In this document: piece after piece, positions 6,442 through 6,496 of the stretch
Position numbering within the stretch: the stretch's first letter is position 1
How the letters are laid out: the number at the start of each line of letters is the position of its first letter
DNA from: Saprospiraceae bacterium
GTDB lineage: Bacteria; Bacteroidota; Bacteroidia; Chitinophagales; Saprospiraceae
DNA: 6,496 nucleotides
Direction: 5' to 3'
Assembly (NCBI GenBank): GCA_007134625.1
Contig: SLKL01000470.1
Coordinates: 1-6,496 of the forward strand
Made by a program: the position numbers and the translations under genes
The notes under the pieces: generated by a model
Told to the model about the DNA's origin: nothing
The model's database searches: none
What the model saw: only the letters and a program-made list of their open reading frames with translations

Positions 6442-6496
6442 CCAGAAACCAGAAGCCAGAAGCCAGTAGCCAGTAGCCAGAAACCAACAGCCAGAA
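6442..6496. repeat. heptamer tandem array 5 (CCAGAAG/CCAGTAG), continues beyond window
   Basis: Eight consecutive units in strict 7-bp register: CCAGAAA (6442), CCAGAAG (6449), CCAGAAG (6456), CCAGTAG (6463), CCAGTAG (6470), CCAGAAA (6477), CCAACAG (6484) and CCAGAA (6491, cut by the window end). Variation is confined to the last four positions of the unit; CCA is invariant. The true length is unknown because the array is cut. Confidence 0.92.

Larger units (their letters stand above)
6015..6496. other. intergenic region without a credible gene, dominated by short repeats
   Basis: The first 100 bases hold the candidate promoter and dyad for the peptidase gene. The remainder carries five short-repeat clusters separated by 12-77 bases of AT-rich or mixed sequence. 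The longest reading frame, 60 codons on the minus strand (6029-6211), is mostly translated repeat with no start-site signal. No tRNA, rRNA, transposase fragment, CRISPR-type repeat-spacer pattern or strong terminator was seen. Confidence 0.8.

Noticed and set aside
6131..6496. CRISPR array
   Set aside because: Units are 7-9 bp, contiguous and without unique spacers of constant length; no cas genes are present.

Overview
The window looks like a chromosomal segment of a Bacteroidota-type bacterium (Bacteroidetes in the broad sense). The evidence is AT-rich DNA, A-rich translation leaders without a clear Shine-Dalgarno, perfect TAnnTTTG-type -7 promoter elements upstream of the two minus-strand genes, an exported TPR-CHAT protein, an exported PSMA-like M28 peptidase, and a long intergenic region packed with degenerate 7-bp tandem repeats. 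The assignment is by gene style only; there is no rRNA or other phylogenetic marker.

Layout: (1) 1-227, plus strand: the C-terminal end of an Rpn/PD-(D/E)XK-type recombination-promoting nuclease ('putative transposase' family), cut by the window edge. (2) 228-440: short intergenic stretch with only weak terminator and promoter candidates. (3) 441-3242, plus: a 933-residue protein with an export signal, a TPR domain, a charged linker, a CHAT (caspase-like) protease domain with apparent His759/Cys807 dyad, and a C-terminal membrane anchor. (4) 3243-3368: convergent intergenic spacer containing a nested inverted repeat. (5) 3369-3803, minus: a small stand-alone two-CBS-domain protein. (6) 3885-6014, minus: a 709-residue secreted M28-family zinc peptidase of the glutamate carboxypeptidase II / transferrin-receptor-like type with all five metal ligands and the catalytic Glu. 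(7) 6015-6496: 482 bases without a credible gene, holding a candidate promoter and operator-like dyad for the peptidase, followed by five different short-repeat clusters, four with a 7-bp period and one of 8-9 bp; the last runs off the window.

The minus-strand peptidase and CBS genes are 81 bp apart and could be co-transcribed, but a separate promoter-like element precedes the CBS gene. The CHAT gene is convergent to them. No known partner of CHAT proteases (gRAMP/Cas7-11, gasdermin, STAND or other effector) is visible. The most unusual parts are the exported, tail-anchored CHAT protease and the mixed-family heptamer repeat field, whose first array is bounded by an exact 10-bp direct repeat.
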